Positions 35,293 to 43,670 of a DNA stretch of 64,000 nucleotides are shown piece after piece. Source of the stretch: Clostridia bacterium (GTDB lineage Bacteria; Bacillota; TC1; UBA5767). Each line of letters opens with the position of its first letter. Position 1 is the stretch's first letter. The translations under genes were made by a program, and so were the position numbers. The notes below the pieces were generated by a model. The model did no database searches and was not told where the DNA came from. It saw only the letters and a program-made list of their open reading frames with translations. The stretch lies in the NCBI GenBank assembly GCA_030625965.1, contig DAOUPV010000006.1, positions 1 to 64,000 on the forward strand, in the 5' to 3' direction.

Positions 35293-35330
35293 AAAGGAAA
35301 TATTATGCTTTTCAAACGCAATATTTATAT

Positions 35331-36101
35331 CTATATAATTTCGCGTATCTTCTCAATATTCGTACATTTCCCTTTATTGTCCAGAGTGAACCGGATTCCA
35401 CAGACCCGGGCCCGCCCGGTTGCCGTCTGCAGTCTTACTGGAATTCCATATAGGAATCGCTCAATGCACTCTTCCTTTTTCATCCCGATAATTGAATCAA
35501 TAGGACCGCTCATTCCCACATCGCTGATATATCCCATACCACTCTCACTGATCTCATCATCGTTGGTCTGAACATGGGTATGCGTACCGGCTATTACACT
35601 GGCCATACCATCCACATAAGAGCGGAAAGCCAACTTCTCAGAGGTAGCCTCAGCATGAAAATCCACGAAAACAAATGGTGTACGATCCTGCGCTTTCTTC
35701 AGCAGTTGTTTGCCCATGCGGAATGGGCAGTCCAGGTTGTCAAGAAAAGCCCTACCCGACAGGTTCACGACCGCAATTTCCTTACCAGCCTTGGTCGGAA
35801 AGAAAGAAAGTCCCTTTCCTGGCAAACCTTCAGGATAGTTGGCAGGACGCACGATCCTGCTTTCCACCTTGATAAGAGCCTTTGCTTCCATTTTATCCCA
35901 AACATGGTTTCCCATGGTCAGGACATCGATACCGGCATAAAACAATTCCGCTGCCGTATCCTTGGTTATACCTCTACCGCCGGCGGCATTTTCCCCATTG
36001 GCAATGACGATATCGTATCGCTCTTTATGACGGGCCAGATAGTCCTTGACCGCTGAACGACCTACCCTACCCACGATGTCCCCTATAAACAAAACTTCCA
36101 T
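35331..36101 (-). CDS. ymdB: YmdB-family metallophosphoesterase (2',3'-cyclic nucleotide phosphodiesterase)
   Basis: This 256-residue protein of the TIGR00282/YmdB family works in Bacillus on cyclic nucleotides and affects biofilm and motility decisions. Metal ligands are in MEVLFIGDIVGRVGR, IANGENAAGGRGIT, TMGNHVWD, VDFHAEATSEK and AGTHTHVQTNDDEI. GGAGGAATT precedes the ATG. It follows rny across a terminator hairpin, the usual Firmicute neighbourhood. Confidence 0.93.
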   Translation of the reverse strand: MEVLFIGDIVGRVGRSAVKDYLARHKERYDIVIANGENAAGGRGITKDTAAELFYAGIDVLTMGNHVWDKMEAKALIKVESRIVRPANYPEGLPGKGLSFFPTKAGKEIAVVNLSGRAFLDNLDCPFRMGKQLLKKAQDRTPFVFVDFHAEATSEKLAFRSYVDGMASVIAGTHTHVQTNDDEISESGMGYISDVGMSGPIDSIIGMKKEECIERFLYGIPVRLQTATGRARVCGIRFTLDNKGKCTNIEKIREII

Positions 36102-36117
36102 AATTCCTCCAAAAGAG

Positions 36118-36145
36118 AAAAAAAGGCGGTTAACCGCCTTTTATC
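36118..36145 (-). terminator. Hairpin terminator between rny and ymdB
   Basis: The minus strand shows AAAAGGCGGTTAACCGCCTTTT followed by a T-run, placed between the rny stop and the ymdB start. It is a near-perfect palindrome, so it may work partially and set lower ymdB expression. Confidence 0.75.
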
Positions 36146-36147
36146 TT

Positions 36148-37686
36148 TTATTTCGCATAATCCACTGCCCTAGTCTCTCGGATGACAACCACTTTGATCT
36201 GTCCTGGATAATCCATCTCCGATTCGATCTGCTTGACAATTTTCCGTGAAAGTTGCACGGATCCAGCATCATCAATCTTCTCAGGTTTAACCATAATCCT
36301 TACTTCACGTCCTGCCTGAATGGCGAAGGATTTCTCCACTCCATCGTTGGCTTCGGCTATCTCTTCCAGTTTCTTGAGTCGCTTGATATATGTCTCCAGT
36401 GTTTCGCGCCTTGCACCTGGTCTTGCCGCCGATATGGAATCAGCCGCCTGTACCAAGAATGCCTCAACCGTCTGTGGCTCGGTATCTCCATGGTGGGCTG
36501 CAATACAGTGGATCACTTCTGGTGATTCCTTGTATTTTCTAGCCAGATCCACACCGATGTCTACGTGAGTTCCTTCAATCTCGTGGTCGACTGCTTTACC
36601 AATATCGTGAAGCAGGCCGGCCCGTTTCGCAAGTTGAGGATCCGCACCAAGTTCCAGTGCCATGTTGGATGCTACCAATGCAACCTCAATGGAATGCTTC
36701 AATACATTCTGGCCATAACTGGTACGATACTTCAGACGTCCCAGTAGACGGATCAGCTCTGGGTGGATACCGGTAACTCCAGTGTCAAAGGTTGCTTGCT
36801 CCCCTTCTTCACGGATTCCTTCTTCCACTTCTTTCTTGGCCTTTTCGTACATTTCCTCGATACGACCAGGATGAATTCTACCGTCAGCAATCAGTTTCTC
36901 TAGCGTCAGACGTGCGATTTCACGACGTACTGGATCGAAACCTGACAAAACGACTGCCTCAGGCGTATCGTCGATTATCAAATCGATACCGGTCAATGTT
37001 TCCATAGCCCGGATATTTCTTCCCTCACGACCAATGATACGGCCTTTCATCTCATCGTTAGGCAGGTTGACTACAGATACCGTGGTTTCCGCTACATGGT
37101 CTGCAGCACATCTCTGTATTGCCAAGGTGATAATGTTCCTAGCCTTCTTGTCTGCATCCATCTTGGCCTGCATTTCAATTTCCTTGATCATCATGGCAGT
37201 TTCATGCCGGATCTCGTCTTCCACATTCTGCAGAAGCATGGTTCGCGCTTCTTCAAATGACAGACTGGATATTCTCTCCAATTCAACAATTTGTTTGTCA
37301 TGCGCTTCATCTGTCTTGCGTCGAATGTTATCGATTTCATCCATTCGACGTTGGATTTTTTCTTCTTTCTTTTCGATACCGCCTTGTTTCTTGTCTAGAT
37401 TTTCTTCTTTCTGAACCAGCCTCTTTTCCTGCTGGGCCAGCTCGCCGCGGCGAGATTTCATCTCCCGATCTAATTCCTGCCGCATGGAATGTACTTCTTC
37501 TTTCGCCTCCAACACAGCTTCACGTTTTTTTGCCTCTGCATCCTTGCTCGCAGTATTTAACATATCTGTTGCCAATGTTTCGGCGTTCTTCAGCTTGCCT
37601 TCTGCAAGATATTTCCTGATCATGTATCCGATTATTATAGCCACTACAGCAGTAGCGCCTATAATTGCATAAGTTACTGGGGTCAT
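36148..37686 (-). CDS. rny: Ribonuclease Y
   Basis: This is the membrane-anchored endoribonuclease that initiates mRNA decay in Gram-positive bacteria. It has 512 residues from [15 protein letters not shown] (37686), which has AGGAGGG at proper spacing. There is one N-terminal transmembrane helix, a long charged coiled coil (about residues 30-190), and a KH domain with [21 protein letters not shown]. The HD domain follows with [34 protein letters not shown] and AAHHGD. The 170-nt leader contains a terminator-like hairpin (37725-37758). Confidence 0.95.
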   Translation of the reverse strand: MTPVTYAIIGATAVVAIIIGYMIRKYLAEGKLKNAETLATDMLNTASKDAEAKKREAVLEAKEEVHSMRQELDREMKSRRGELAQQEKRLVQKEENLDKKQGGIEKKEEKIQRRMDEIDNIRRKTDEAHDKQIVELERISSLSFEEARTMLLQNVEDEIRHETAMMIKEIEMQAKMDADKKARNIITLAIQRCAADHVAETTVSVVNLPNDEMKGRIIGREGRNIRAMETLTGIDLIIDDTPEAVVLSGFDPVRREIARLTLEKLIADGRIHPGRIEEMYEKAKKEVEEGIREEGEQATFDTGVTGIHPELIRLLGRLKYRTSYGQNVLKHSIEVALVASNMALELGADPQLAKRAGLLHDIGKAVDHEIEGTHVDIGVDLARKYKESPEVIHCIAAHHGDTEPQTVEAFLVQAADSISAARPGARRETLETYIKRLKKLEEIAEANDGVEKSFAIQAGREVRIMVKPEKIDDAGSVQLSRKIVKQIESEMDYPGQIKVVVIRETRAVDYAK

Positions 37687-37724
37687 ATCCATCCCTCCTA
37701 TTTTTTTGTTTAAAGAACAGATTT

Positions 37725-37758
37725 CTAAAAAAGAAAAACCGAGCAACGGCTCGGTTTA
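37725..37758 (-). terminator. Terminator-like hairpin inside the rny leader
   Basis: The minus strand shows AAACCGAGC-CGTT-GCTCGGTTT followed by TTCTTTTTT. It lies about 105-140 nt after the promoter at 37869-37897 and about 40 nt before the rny start, so it either ends recX transcripts or acts as an rny attenuator. A second hairpin (GGGCG...CGCCC at 37775-37789) precedes it. Confidence 0.75.
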
Positions 37759-37868
37759 TTCACAAATTGGCTTGGGGCGTAAAGCGCCCTAATATATGTA
37801 TTCTACGTCGAAAGAAACGTGCAATATATCGCAAACCCACTTGGAAATAACCTTTATGTCCTTTCTAT

Positions 37869-37897
37869 ATTATAAGGAAAGGTTCAAGGGGTGTCAA
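37869..37897 (-). promoter_or_regulatory. Consensus sigma-A promoter for the rny leader
   Basis: On the minus strand, perfect TTGACA (37892-37897) and TATAAT (37869-37874) are separated by 17 bp. The -35 box lies in the last codons of recX. This is among the strongest promoters in the window. Confidence 0.85.
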
Positions 37898-38399
37898 GGA
37901 AACCTTGCTCGTCAGGCAGTTCATTCAAAGCCCTCATGGCCAGCGCAGGGGCATACCCCTTCTGGATTAGTTTCCGTATCAGCTGCTGCTCAGTATAATC
38001 TGCACTGCTACGCCTCCATTTATCAATCAATGCAGTCACATTCTCCCACTGCAAGGTCTCAGTGTATTGCTCGGAGAGCACTTGGTTGATGGTCTCATAA
38101 GCTACCTTTTTGCCGATCAATTCAGCCCGAATCATGTTCGGCCCTTTTCTGCGCAGATGCATTTGATCACGAATATAGGCTCGCGCATATGCCTGATCGT
38201 CGAGATATCCCATCTCGACCAAACGCGCCAGAGTTTCATCGATTTCCTCAGATTCGTAAGAAGCACTCACTAATTTACGGCGCATCTCTTGAATCCCATA
38301 GCTTCTGCGGGCAAGCAAGCTAACCGCTTTATGCAGGGAACTGACGCTACTTTGCTTCTTTTGCTTGTTTTGCTTCTGTTTCTTCCAGTTTTGGTTCAT
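37884..38399 (-). CDS. recX: Regulatory protein RecX
   Basis: RecX modulates RecA filaments. The 171-residue protein has three-helix repeats with [40 protein letters not shown] and [20 protein letters not shown]. The first 17 residues are almost all K/Q/N and overlap the end of recA by 53 nt with a weak ribosome binding site, so the true start could be a little downstream at a non-ATG codon. It is directly downstream of recA, as is usual. Confidence 0.87.
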   Translation of the reverse strand: MNQNWKKQKQNKQKKQSSVSSLHKAVSLLARRSYGIQEMRRKLVSASYESEEIDETLARLVEMGYLDDQAYARAYIRDQMHLRRKGPNMIRAELIGKKVAYETINQVLSEQYTETLQWENVTALIDKWRRSSADYTEQQLIRKLIQKGYAPALAMRALNELPDEQGFLDTP

Positions 38400-39390
38400 C
38401 TTTAATTATACCCGTTTCAATGCGGATTTTTCGTTCTATCTCCGCGGCCATATCTGGATTTTCGGCCATAAACAGCTTCACATTCTCCCGGCCCTGTCCC
38501 AGGCGCTCTTCCTGGTAAGAATACCAAGCGCCGCTCTTCTGGATGATGCCCATTTCCGATCCCAGATCCACAATACAACCTTCTCGTGAAATGCCCGTTC
38601 CGTACATAATATCGAACTCAGCAAGTTTGAACGGTGGCGCCACTTTGTTTTTCACCACCTTGGCCCTGGTTCTTGAACCGATCATATCCTGGCCTTTTTT
38701 CAAAGTCTCGATCCTACGCACGTCAAGACGTATGGACGAATAGAATTTTAACGCCCGTCCGCCTGTAGTGACTTCCGGACTTCCGAACATTACGCCTACT
38801 TTCTCCCGCAACTGGTTTATAAAGATAATCAGGCAATTGGATTTACTTACAGCACCGGCAATCTTTCGCATAGCTTGGGACATCAGTCTAGCATGCAGAC
38901 CCACGAATGAGTCACCCATCTCGCCTTCGATTTCCGCCCGAGGAACAAGAGCAGCTACAGAATCCACGACAATGATCTCTACAGCTCCGCTACGAATCAA
39001 TGCTTCTGCGATTTCCAAGCCCTGTTCTCCTGTATCTGGTTGGGATACCAGCAAATTCTGTATATCTACCCCCAGATTCGCCGCATATCCGGGATCCAAG
39101 GCGTGTTCTGCGTCGATGAAGGCTGCGGTGCCCCCCAATTTCTGGGCTTCCGCTATCACATGCAGTGCAACCGTCGTCTTACCCGATGATTCCGGTCCGT
39201 AGAGCTCCATGATCCGGCCTTTGGGCAGTCCCCCTATGCCAAGCGCTATATCCAAGGATAGAGCACCTGTCGGAATGGAGTCAATCTCCTTATTGAGAGG
39301 GCCTTCGCCCAACTTCATGATTGAACCGTTTCCATACTGTTTCTTGATTTGTGTTAACGCGATCTCTAATGCCTTGTCTTTTCCTGCCAT
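38347..39390 (-). CDS. recA: Recombinase RecA
   Basis: This is the central recombinase and SOS co-protease. I start it at [20 protein letters not shown] (39390) after GAGGAGG; it has 347 residues. Walker A is GPESSGKTT, Walker B region [17 protein letters not shown], the DNA-binding loops [15 protein letters not shown] and [20 protein letters not shown] are intact, and the C-terminal tail is acidic/lysine-rich ([12 protein letters not shown]). A LexA box and strong promoter stand upstream, so it should be DNA-damage inducible. Confidence 0.98.
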   Translation of the reverse strand: MAGKDKALEIALTQIKKQYGNGSIMKLGEGPLNKEIDSIPTGALSLDIALGIGGLPKGRIMELYGPESSGKTTVALHVIAEAQKLGGTAAFIDAEHALDPGYAANLGVDIQNLLVSQPDTGEQGLEIAEALIRSGAVEIIVVDSVAALVPRAEIEGEMGDSFVGLHARLMSQAMRKIAGAVSKSNCLIIFINQLREKVGVMFGSPEVTTGGRALKFYSSIRLDVRRIETLKKGQDMIGSRTRAKVVKNKVAPPFKLAEFDIMYGTGISREGCIVDLGSEMGIIQKSGAWYSYQEERLGQGRENVKLFMAENPDMAAEIERKIRIETGIIKDEPKLEETEAKQAKEAK

Positions 39391-39402
39391 GTTTGCCTCC
39401 TC

Positions 39403-39416
39403 AGAACATTTGTTCG
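39403..39416 (-). promoter_or_regulatory. LexA (DinR) SOS box of recA
   Basis: The minus strand reads CGAACAAATGTTCT, matching the Gram-positive LexA consensus CGAACRNRYGTTYC at nearly all positions. It lies at the expected transcription start, between the -10 box and the recA ribosome binding site. Confidence 0.85.
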
Positions 39417-39421
39417 CTTTT

Positions 39422-39450
39422 ATTGTACGATAAAATAAACCTTCTGTCAA
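39422..39450 (-). promoter_or_regulatory. Sigma-A promoter of recA
   Basis: On the minus strand, TTGACA (39445-39450) and TACAAT (39422-39427) are 17 bp apart, followed directly by the LexA box. Confidence 0.85.
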
Positions 39451-39475
39451 ACACTATCCTTATTCTTTCTGTAGA

Positions 39476-39507
39476 AAAGATTCCCTGCTAAACAAGGAAT
39501 CCTTTCG
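39476..39507 (-). terminator. Terminator after yedF
   Basis: The minus strand shows GGATTCCTTGTTTAGCAGGGAATC followed by TTTTCT, about 25 nt beyond the yedF stop. The stem has one mismatch. Confidence 0.65.
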
Positions 39508-39529
39508 GTAATTTCATTTTGATTTGACG

Positions 39530-40132
39530 TTAGATAGTGATGGTCTTGACACCCTGTCTGGTCAGATGGTCAACAGCCGTGTACATGTTGGTAATGCTGC
39601 CGATGGCCAATCGGTCCTTGATGCCATAGAAATCCAGGCAGGTACCACAACTTAGGATCTCAGTGCCGCTCTTCTCCAGGTTGGACAAGGTACCCAGCAC
39701 CTCGGAATCAGCCAGTGTCAGATGGACGGCGCTGTTCATGAAGATGATAGCTTTGATGGGATTATCACTTTCCTGCAACGTAAACAGGAACGAACGCATC
39801 AAAATACGTCCCAGCTCGGGATCCCCATCACCGAAAAGCTTGCTCTTGATCAGAAAGACCACAGGTTTTTTCTGATTCTGAGCAAACAGTCCCTGAGCCC
39901 CATTGGTAGTCACATTCATTTTCTTGGTGATACTGACAGCATATCCAGCGGATTTCCTCTCACTTTTAGCCTTGTATCCTGAGGAACTGGCGTAACGGAT
40001 TACATTGTCTCTTGCGACCTCGTTGTCCACCAACACTTCCAGCTCACCTTCCTTTAATGCTTCCAACGCTTTCTTGGTGGCCACGACCGGCATGGGACAT
40101 GACAACCCTCTGGCATCAACGACTTTTTGCAT
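39530..40132 (-). CDS. yedF: Sulfurtransferase-like selenium metabolism protein YedF
   Basis: This 200-residue fusion combines an N-terminal TusA/SirA domain (VVDARGLSCPMPVVATKKAL, with the CPMP motif) and a C-terminal DsrE-like domain containing LSCGTCLDFYGIKDRLAIGSI. In Clostridia the family co-occurs with selenium-dependent enzymes. I start at MQKVVDARG (40132) with GAGGAGG in front. It follows the amidohydrolase gene with no gap, and no selD or selA is in the window. Confidence 0.88.
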   Translation of the reverse strand: MQKVVDARGLSCPMPVVATKKALEALKEGELEVLVDNEVARDNVIRYASSSGYKAKSERKSAGYAVSITKKMNVTTNGAQGLFAQNQKKPVVFLIKSKLFGDGDPELGRILMRSFLFTLQESDNPIKAIIFMNSAVHLTLADSEVLGTLSNLEKSGTEILSCGTCLDFYGIKDRLAIGSITNMYTAVDHLTRQGVKTITI

Positions 40133-40133
40133 C

Positions 40134-41375
40134 CTAATCCTCCTCAATCATTTTGGTAGAGCGTCTGTTTTCGCAGACAATCCGGCCTCTCTTGAACACA
40201 TATCTTTTGTTGCTCTGACTCAGAATGGCCTCTTCCGCGGAAGGCGCCTCCAGAAGCACCAAGTCCGCTGGGGCCCCTTCCACTGTGCCGTATTTCTCCA
40301 TACCCATGGCCTTGGCGGGATTCATAGTCGCCATACGGTAAACAGACCTGAGATCGGAATAGGTACCCATCTGAGCTACCTGGGCAGTTAGCAGAGTCTC
40401 CTCCAACATGTCACCGTTGCCGAAAGGACGGAACGGATCGCGTATATTGTCCGAAGCCAAGGAAATGTTGACCCCAGCCTGGTATAGCTGCTTTACTCTG
40501 GTCGTTCCCCGCCGTATGGTGCCCTTGTCATCTCTGCCCATCAGATAAAGGTTGCAGGATGGCAGTGTAATCACGTGCATCTCCGAAGCCAGGATTTTCC
40601 CTATGGTTTCTTCAGCCTTTTGTTCATCTACTGCAGATAAAGCGCAGAGATGGCCGGCGCTACAGCGCCCCACCATGCCTCTAGCGATAATCTGGTCGGC
40701 AAAATAGTCGATGGTTTCTACATTGGGCTGATCGTGTTCATCGGCATGGATGTCCACAAATTTCCCATGCTTTTCCGCCAAATCGAACATCTTGTCGATG
40801 ATTTTCTTAGGTTCGTCGCACACAGAGGGTGCCGATCCGAAACCGTCGATGCCCATCGTCCCCGATTTGTCGAAATAGGCATAGGCCTCATCGGAGAAGG
40901 TCAAAGCGGAAAGCATAGCTATGATCTGGATATCCAGCTTGTCGCGATACTTCTCCTTGATTCTCAACATGACCTCTGTCGGCATTGTACCCAGTGTCTC
41001 ATCGACGGAAATATGCGTGCGAAGGGATGTAGTCCCATGGCAGATCAAGGTATCCAGGGTCTTTTCTATCCGGCGTTCAACGTCTTCCACGCTGATGTGT
41101 TCTTCAACATATTGACGGAATCCCATAATTGCATCTAGCAATCCCGGATACTCGTTGTCCCCAATAGTGTGCGTTTTCTCCAAATGCATATGCAGGTCAA
41201 CGAAACCAGCGGACAGGAAGCCCTCCTCACCGTCAATGCAACGCATCTGTTGATCCGAATCCTTCATACCACCAAACGGAACAATTTTCTCAATCAGGCC
41301 ACTACCAAGTTGCACGTCGTATAGCCCTTCACGCTCAAATAAATGTACGTTTTGAATTAGTGTCTTTCGTGTCAT
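40134..41375 (-). CDS. Cytosine deaminase-like amidohydrolase
   Basis: This 413-residue amidohydrolase starts at MTRKTLIQNVHLFE (41375) after GGAGAAGAG. The metal and catalytic motifs are VDLHMHLEKTHTIGD (about residues 64-78), VDIHADEHDQ, GHLCALSA and LASDNIRDPFRPFGNGDML, the order and spacing of the cytosine deaminase/isopropylammelide hydrolase clade. It is coupled to yedF downstream and DUF308 upstream. The substrate is unproven; a nucleobase or a related cyclic amide fits the clade. Confidence 0.78.
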   Translation of the reverse strand: MTRKTLIQNVHLFEREGLYDVQLGSGLIEKIVPFGGMKDSDQQMRCIDGEEGFLSAGFVDLHMHLEKTHTIGDNEYPGLLDAIMGFRQYVEEHISVEDVERRIEKTLDTLICHGTTSLRTHISVDETLGTMPTEVMLRIKEKYRDKLDIQIIAMLSALTFSDEAYAYFDKSGTMGIDGFGSAPSVCDEPKKIIDKMFDLAEKHGKFVDIHADEHDQPNVETIDYFADQIIARGMVGRCSAGHLCALSAVDEQKAEETIGKILASEMHVITLPSCNLYLMGRDDKGTIRRGTTRVKQLYQAGVNISLASDNIRDPFRPFGNGDMLEETLLTAQVAQMGTYSDLRSVYRMATMNPAKAMGMEKYGTVEGAPADLVLLEAPSAEEAILSQSNKRYVFKRGRIVCENRRSTKMIEED

Positions 41376-41385
41376 CTCTTCTCCT

Positions 41386-41913
41386 TTAATATAATCCTTT
41401 ATGTATTTTCCACACACTGATGCCGTTGGCGATCATGATACCACCCAGGATAATCAATATGATTCCCAGCAACATGACTGTCAGTCCCGCTATTACCTTG
41501 GGATAAAAGAGCAGAAACAGACCAAAAAGCATCAACAAAATATTCCCAGTTAAAGTATGTACCGATAACGCTCTGTGAAAACGGTTGGACAGGAACCTAA
41601 ATGTTCCCACAGACAACAACCAGATTCCCAGTATGCTGTTCAGCAACAGCACCGATGCCGGATTCACTAAAATGATTATGGCCAATAGGATGTATAAGAA
41701 TCCTTCGCCTAGCGGAAGATACCAGTATTTATCAATCTTTCTTTCTCCGAAAGCCCCCCAGGCATACACAGCCCCGAAAATCAGCAAGTACAATCCGAAG
41801 ATCTTACCTAGTGTCAGGATAGCCATTTCCGGGCGGGTGAAACAATACCAACCCAATGCCAGCACCATAAAACCTGTTACGACGTCAAACCACCAATTCT
41901 GTCTGATATTCAT
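41386..41913 (-). CDS. DUF308/HdeD-like membrane protein
   Basis: This 175-residue protein of six hydrophobic helices follows the HdeD/DUF308 pattern of paired three-helix repeats (LTLGKIFGLYLLIFGAVYAWGAF, then LLNSILGIWLLSVGTFRFL). I choose ATG 41913 for its spacing to GAGGGGG; ATG 41919 is possible. It is an integral membrane protein of unknown role and sits between a DprA-like gene and the deaminase-like gene. Confidence 0.75.
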   Translation of the reverse strand: MNIRQNWWFDVVTGFMVLALGWYCFTRPEMAILTLGKIFGLYLLIFGAVYAWGAFGERKIDKYWYLPLGEGFLYILLAIIILVNPASVLLLNSILGIWLLSVGTFRFLSNRFHRALSVHTLTGNILLMLFGLFLLFYPKVIAGLTVMLLGIILIILGGIMIANGISVWKIHKGLY

Positions 41914-41924
41914 ACTCATCCCCC

Positions 41925-43010
41925 TCAACACAGCATGCTATCGCTATCGCCATTCATATAATCCAACCAGTTCTGAAATACCTCTCCGTCAGTAACACCG
42001 ATGATATGCGAATCCCTATAGGTATCATAGGAAAAGGCACTGTTCGCTCCTTCATTGGATTTCAGGGACAGAAGCAGCTCGTTCCCTGAAACAGTTGTCG
42101 TTTTTTCCAGTGGAGAGCCCGCCGGATCGAAAACAAATATGGTTTTCTTGTTCTTCAGACTATGATCGACCGTAATCAGTGTGTTGCTGATCAAATCCGT
42201 CTCCAAGACAAAGAGCGCAGTAGTGATGGCACTCTGAATGCGGTTTCGTAAAACGATGCTGATATGGTTCGCCTCCATTGACGGAATCGTCTCCGAAAGC
42301 AAAAATCCACCCCGGTCCACAATGGCATCGGCCAGCAATGTATTCTCCAGCGGATGAACGGATGTGGCCAATCCATATGGAACGACAGCCCCCGTTTTCC
42401 CGCCATGTTCCAACGAGGCGATATGGGCATGGGTATCACAACCTGCCGAGAGACCGGAGATGTTCCACCATCCCTTATCTTTCAACACCAAGGCCACATA
42501 CTGGGCCATCTGTGGTGCCATATCAGCATCTGGTTTATGCATCCCGATTACGGCGACTGATTGTTCCAGGTCCTTGAAATTTGGTAGTATCCCTTTGCAA
42601 AACAACGTAGGAGCTGGTGACTCGATTTGTCTGGCCTTCATGGGATAATTCGGATCTTCCAGCTGCAGAATCTGAATATCATGTTCTCCACACAATATGA
42701 TCTCCGATTCCACTCGTTGTTCCAGATCCTCGTCCGTCTTAGCATCGGTAAGAACTTGAACTAGTTTGTCCTTATATTGCTTTATCTGTTCCTCATTATA
42801 TTTCTTCGCGGTAAACAGTTTTTCCAGTGTGTCAAAATAATCGATGACAGTCGCTGGGTTTTCCAAAAGGGATATCTGCATTCGAACAGACGTGTCGACT
42901 GCTTTGGCAAACAGACTCTTGTATAGGATTTTTTCCGTCCAAGACCCTTCAATTTCGGAAGTACAATAAAGTACGCTCAATCTCATCGAATCTCTCAAGC
43001 TGTAAAGCAT
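41925..43010 (-). CDS. DprA/Smf-like DNA-processing protein, divergent
   Basis: The 361-residue protein has a C-terminal Rossmann (SLOG/DprA) domain from about residue 150: AVIGMHKPDADMAPQMAQYVA, NISGLSAGCDTHAHIASLEHGG, LLSETIPSM, LRNRIQSAITTALFVLE and SNTLITVDHSLKNKKTIFVFDP. All are recognisable DprA landmarks. The N-terminal 100 or more residues are unlike the usual SAM-like domain, and no topA or smf neighbourhood is present. A role in binding ssDNA for RecA loading is the family expectation. A SLOG nucleotide-sensing role is an alternative. Confidence 0.72.
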   Translation of the reverse strand: MLYSLRDSMRLSVLYCTSEIEGSWTEKILYKSLFAKAVDTSVRMQISLLENPATVIDYFDTLEKLFTAKKYNEEQIKQYKDKLVQVLTDAKTDEDLEQRVESEIILCGEHDIQILQLEDPNYPMKARQIESPAPTLFCKGILPNFKDLEQSVAVIGMHKPDADMAPQMAQYVALVLKDKGWWNISGLSAGCDTHAHIASLEHGGKTGAVVPYGLATSVHPLENTLLADAIVDRGGFLLSETIPSMEANHISIVLRNRIQSAITTALFVLETDLISNTLITVDHSLKNKKTIFVFDPAGSPLEKTTTVSGNELLLSLKSNEGANSAFSYDTYRDSHIIGVTDGEVFQNWLDYMNGDSDSMLC

Positions 43011-43035
43011 AGTTGTTTCCCCCTCTGCAATTCAT

Positions 43036-43593
43036 CTAGGGCAAGTAATCTTCGATTCTCTCAAAACTGGCCCCGGCCTCTTTGAGCCTCGGGATGGCCA
43101 GCTCCAATGCTTCCGGTACAATTGGTACATGGTCGTGCAATACGGCCACAACGTAATCAGCACGGCAGTCACACAATCGATTGGCCAGAACTTCAGCCGA
43201 CGGTGCTTCAAAATCCTTAACGGAGACGTTCCAGCAGCACATTACATATCCGCGGCTAGCTAGTTCTTCCGACACTTCAGTCGAAATCTTTCCCCAAGGC
43301 GGTCTGAAAGCCCTGGTTTTTTTCCCGCAAGCTCTTAGGATTTCCAGATTGCAGCGCTCCACATCACGAACGGCTTCATCCGCTTCTAATTCGGTCAACA
43401 CATCATGGGAATAGGTATGGTTTCCCAGTCCATGCCCCTCCTCGATGATGCGGCCAATCAATTCCTCGTTTCCCCTGATCCGATGACCCTCGAGAAAGAA
43501 TGTAGCATGTATATTTTCCTTAGAAAGCACGTCCAGAATACACTCAGTATGCGGAGGATGTGGCGCCCCGTCGAAGGTCAAAAAATACTTCAT
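43036..43593 (-). CDS. Polysaccharide deacetylase (NodB domain) with altered first motif
   Basis: This 185-residue carbohydrate esterase 4 domain starts at MKYFLTFDGAPHPPH (43593, AAAAGGAG before it). The motifs are TFDGA in place of TFDDG, the metal-binding NHTYSHD, RPPWG, the WNVSVKDFEAP region and VAVLHDH near the C-terminus. The second Asp of TFDDG, normally a metal ligand, is Gly here, so activity or metal binding may differ. There is no signal peptide, so it is apparently cytosolic, unlike peptidoglycan deacetylases. Confidence 0.78.
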   Translation of the reverse strand: MKYFLTFDGAPHPPHTECILDVLSKENIHATFFLEGHRIRGNEELIGRIIEEGHGLGNHTYSHDVLTELEADEAVRDVERCNLEILRACGKKTRAFRPPWGKISTEVSEELASRGYVMCCWNVSVKDFEAPSAEVLANRLCDCRADYVVAVLHDHVPIVPEALELAIPRLKEAGASFERIEDYLP

Positions 43594-43621
43594 ATCGTTC
43601 TCCTTTTCCTCCATTATAACC

Positions 43622-43668
43622 AAAAAAAGGGCCTTTTGTAGTATTACCCTACATTAGGCCCTCATCTT
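43622..43668 (-). terminator. Terminator after the LacI-ADH-UbiD operon
   Basis: The minus strand shows GAGGGCCT ... AGGCCC with a 24-nt apical part, followed by seven T residues, directly after the ubiD-like stop. Confidence 0.7.
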
Positions 43669-43670
43669 TT

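Noticed and set aside
35012-35330. Alanine T-box leader for alaS
   Set aside because: No AGGGTGGNACCGCG box; a promoter lies between the structured part and alaS.
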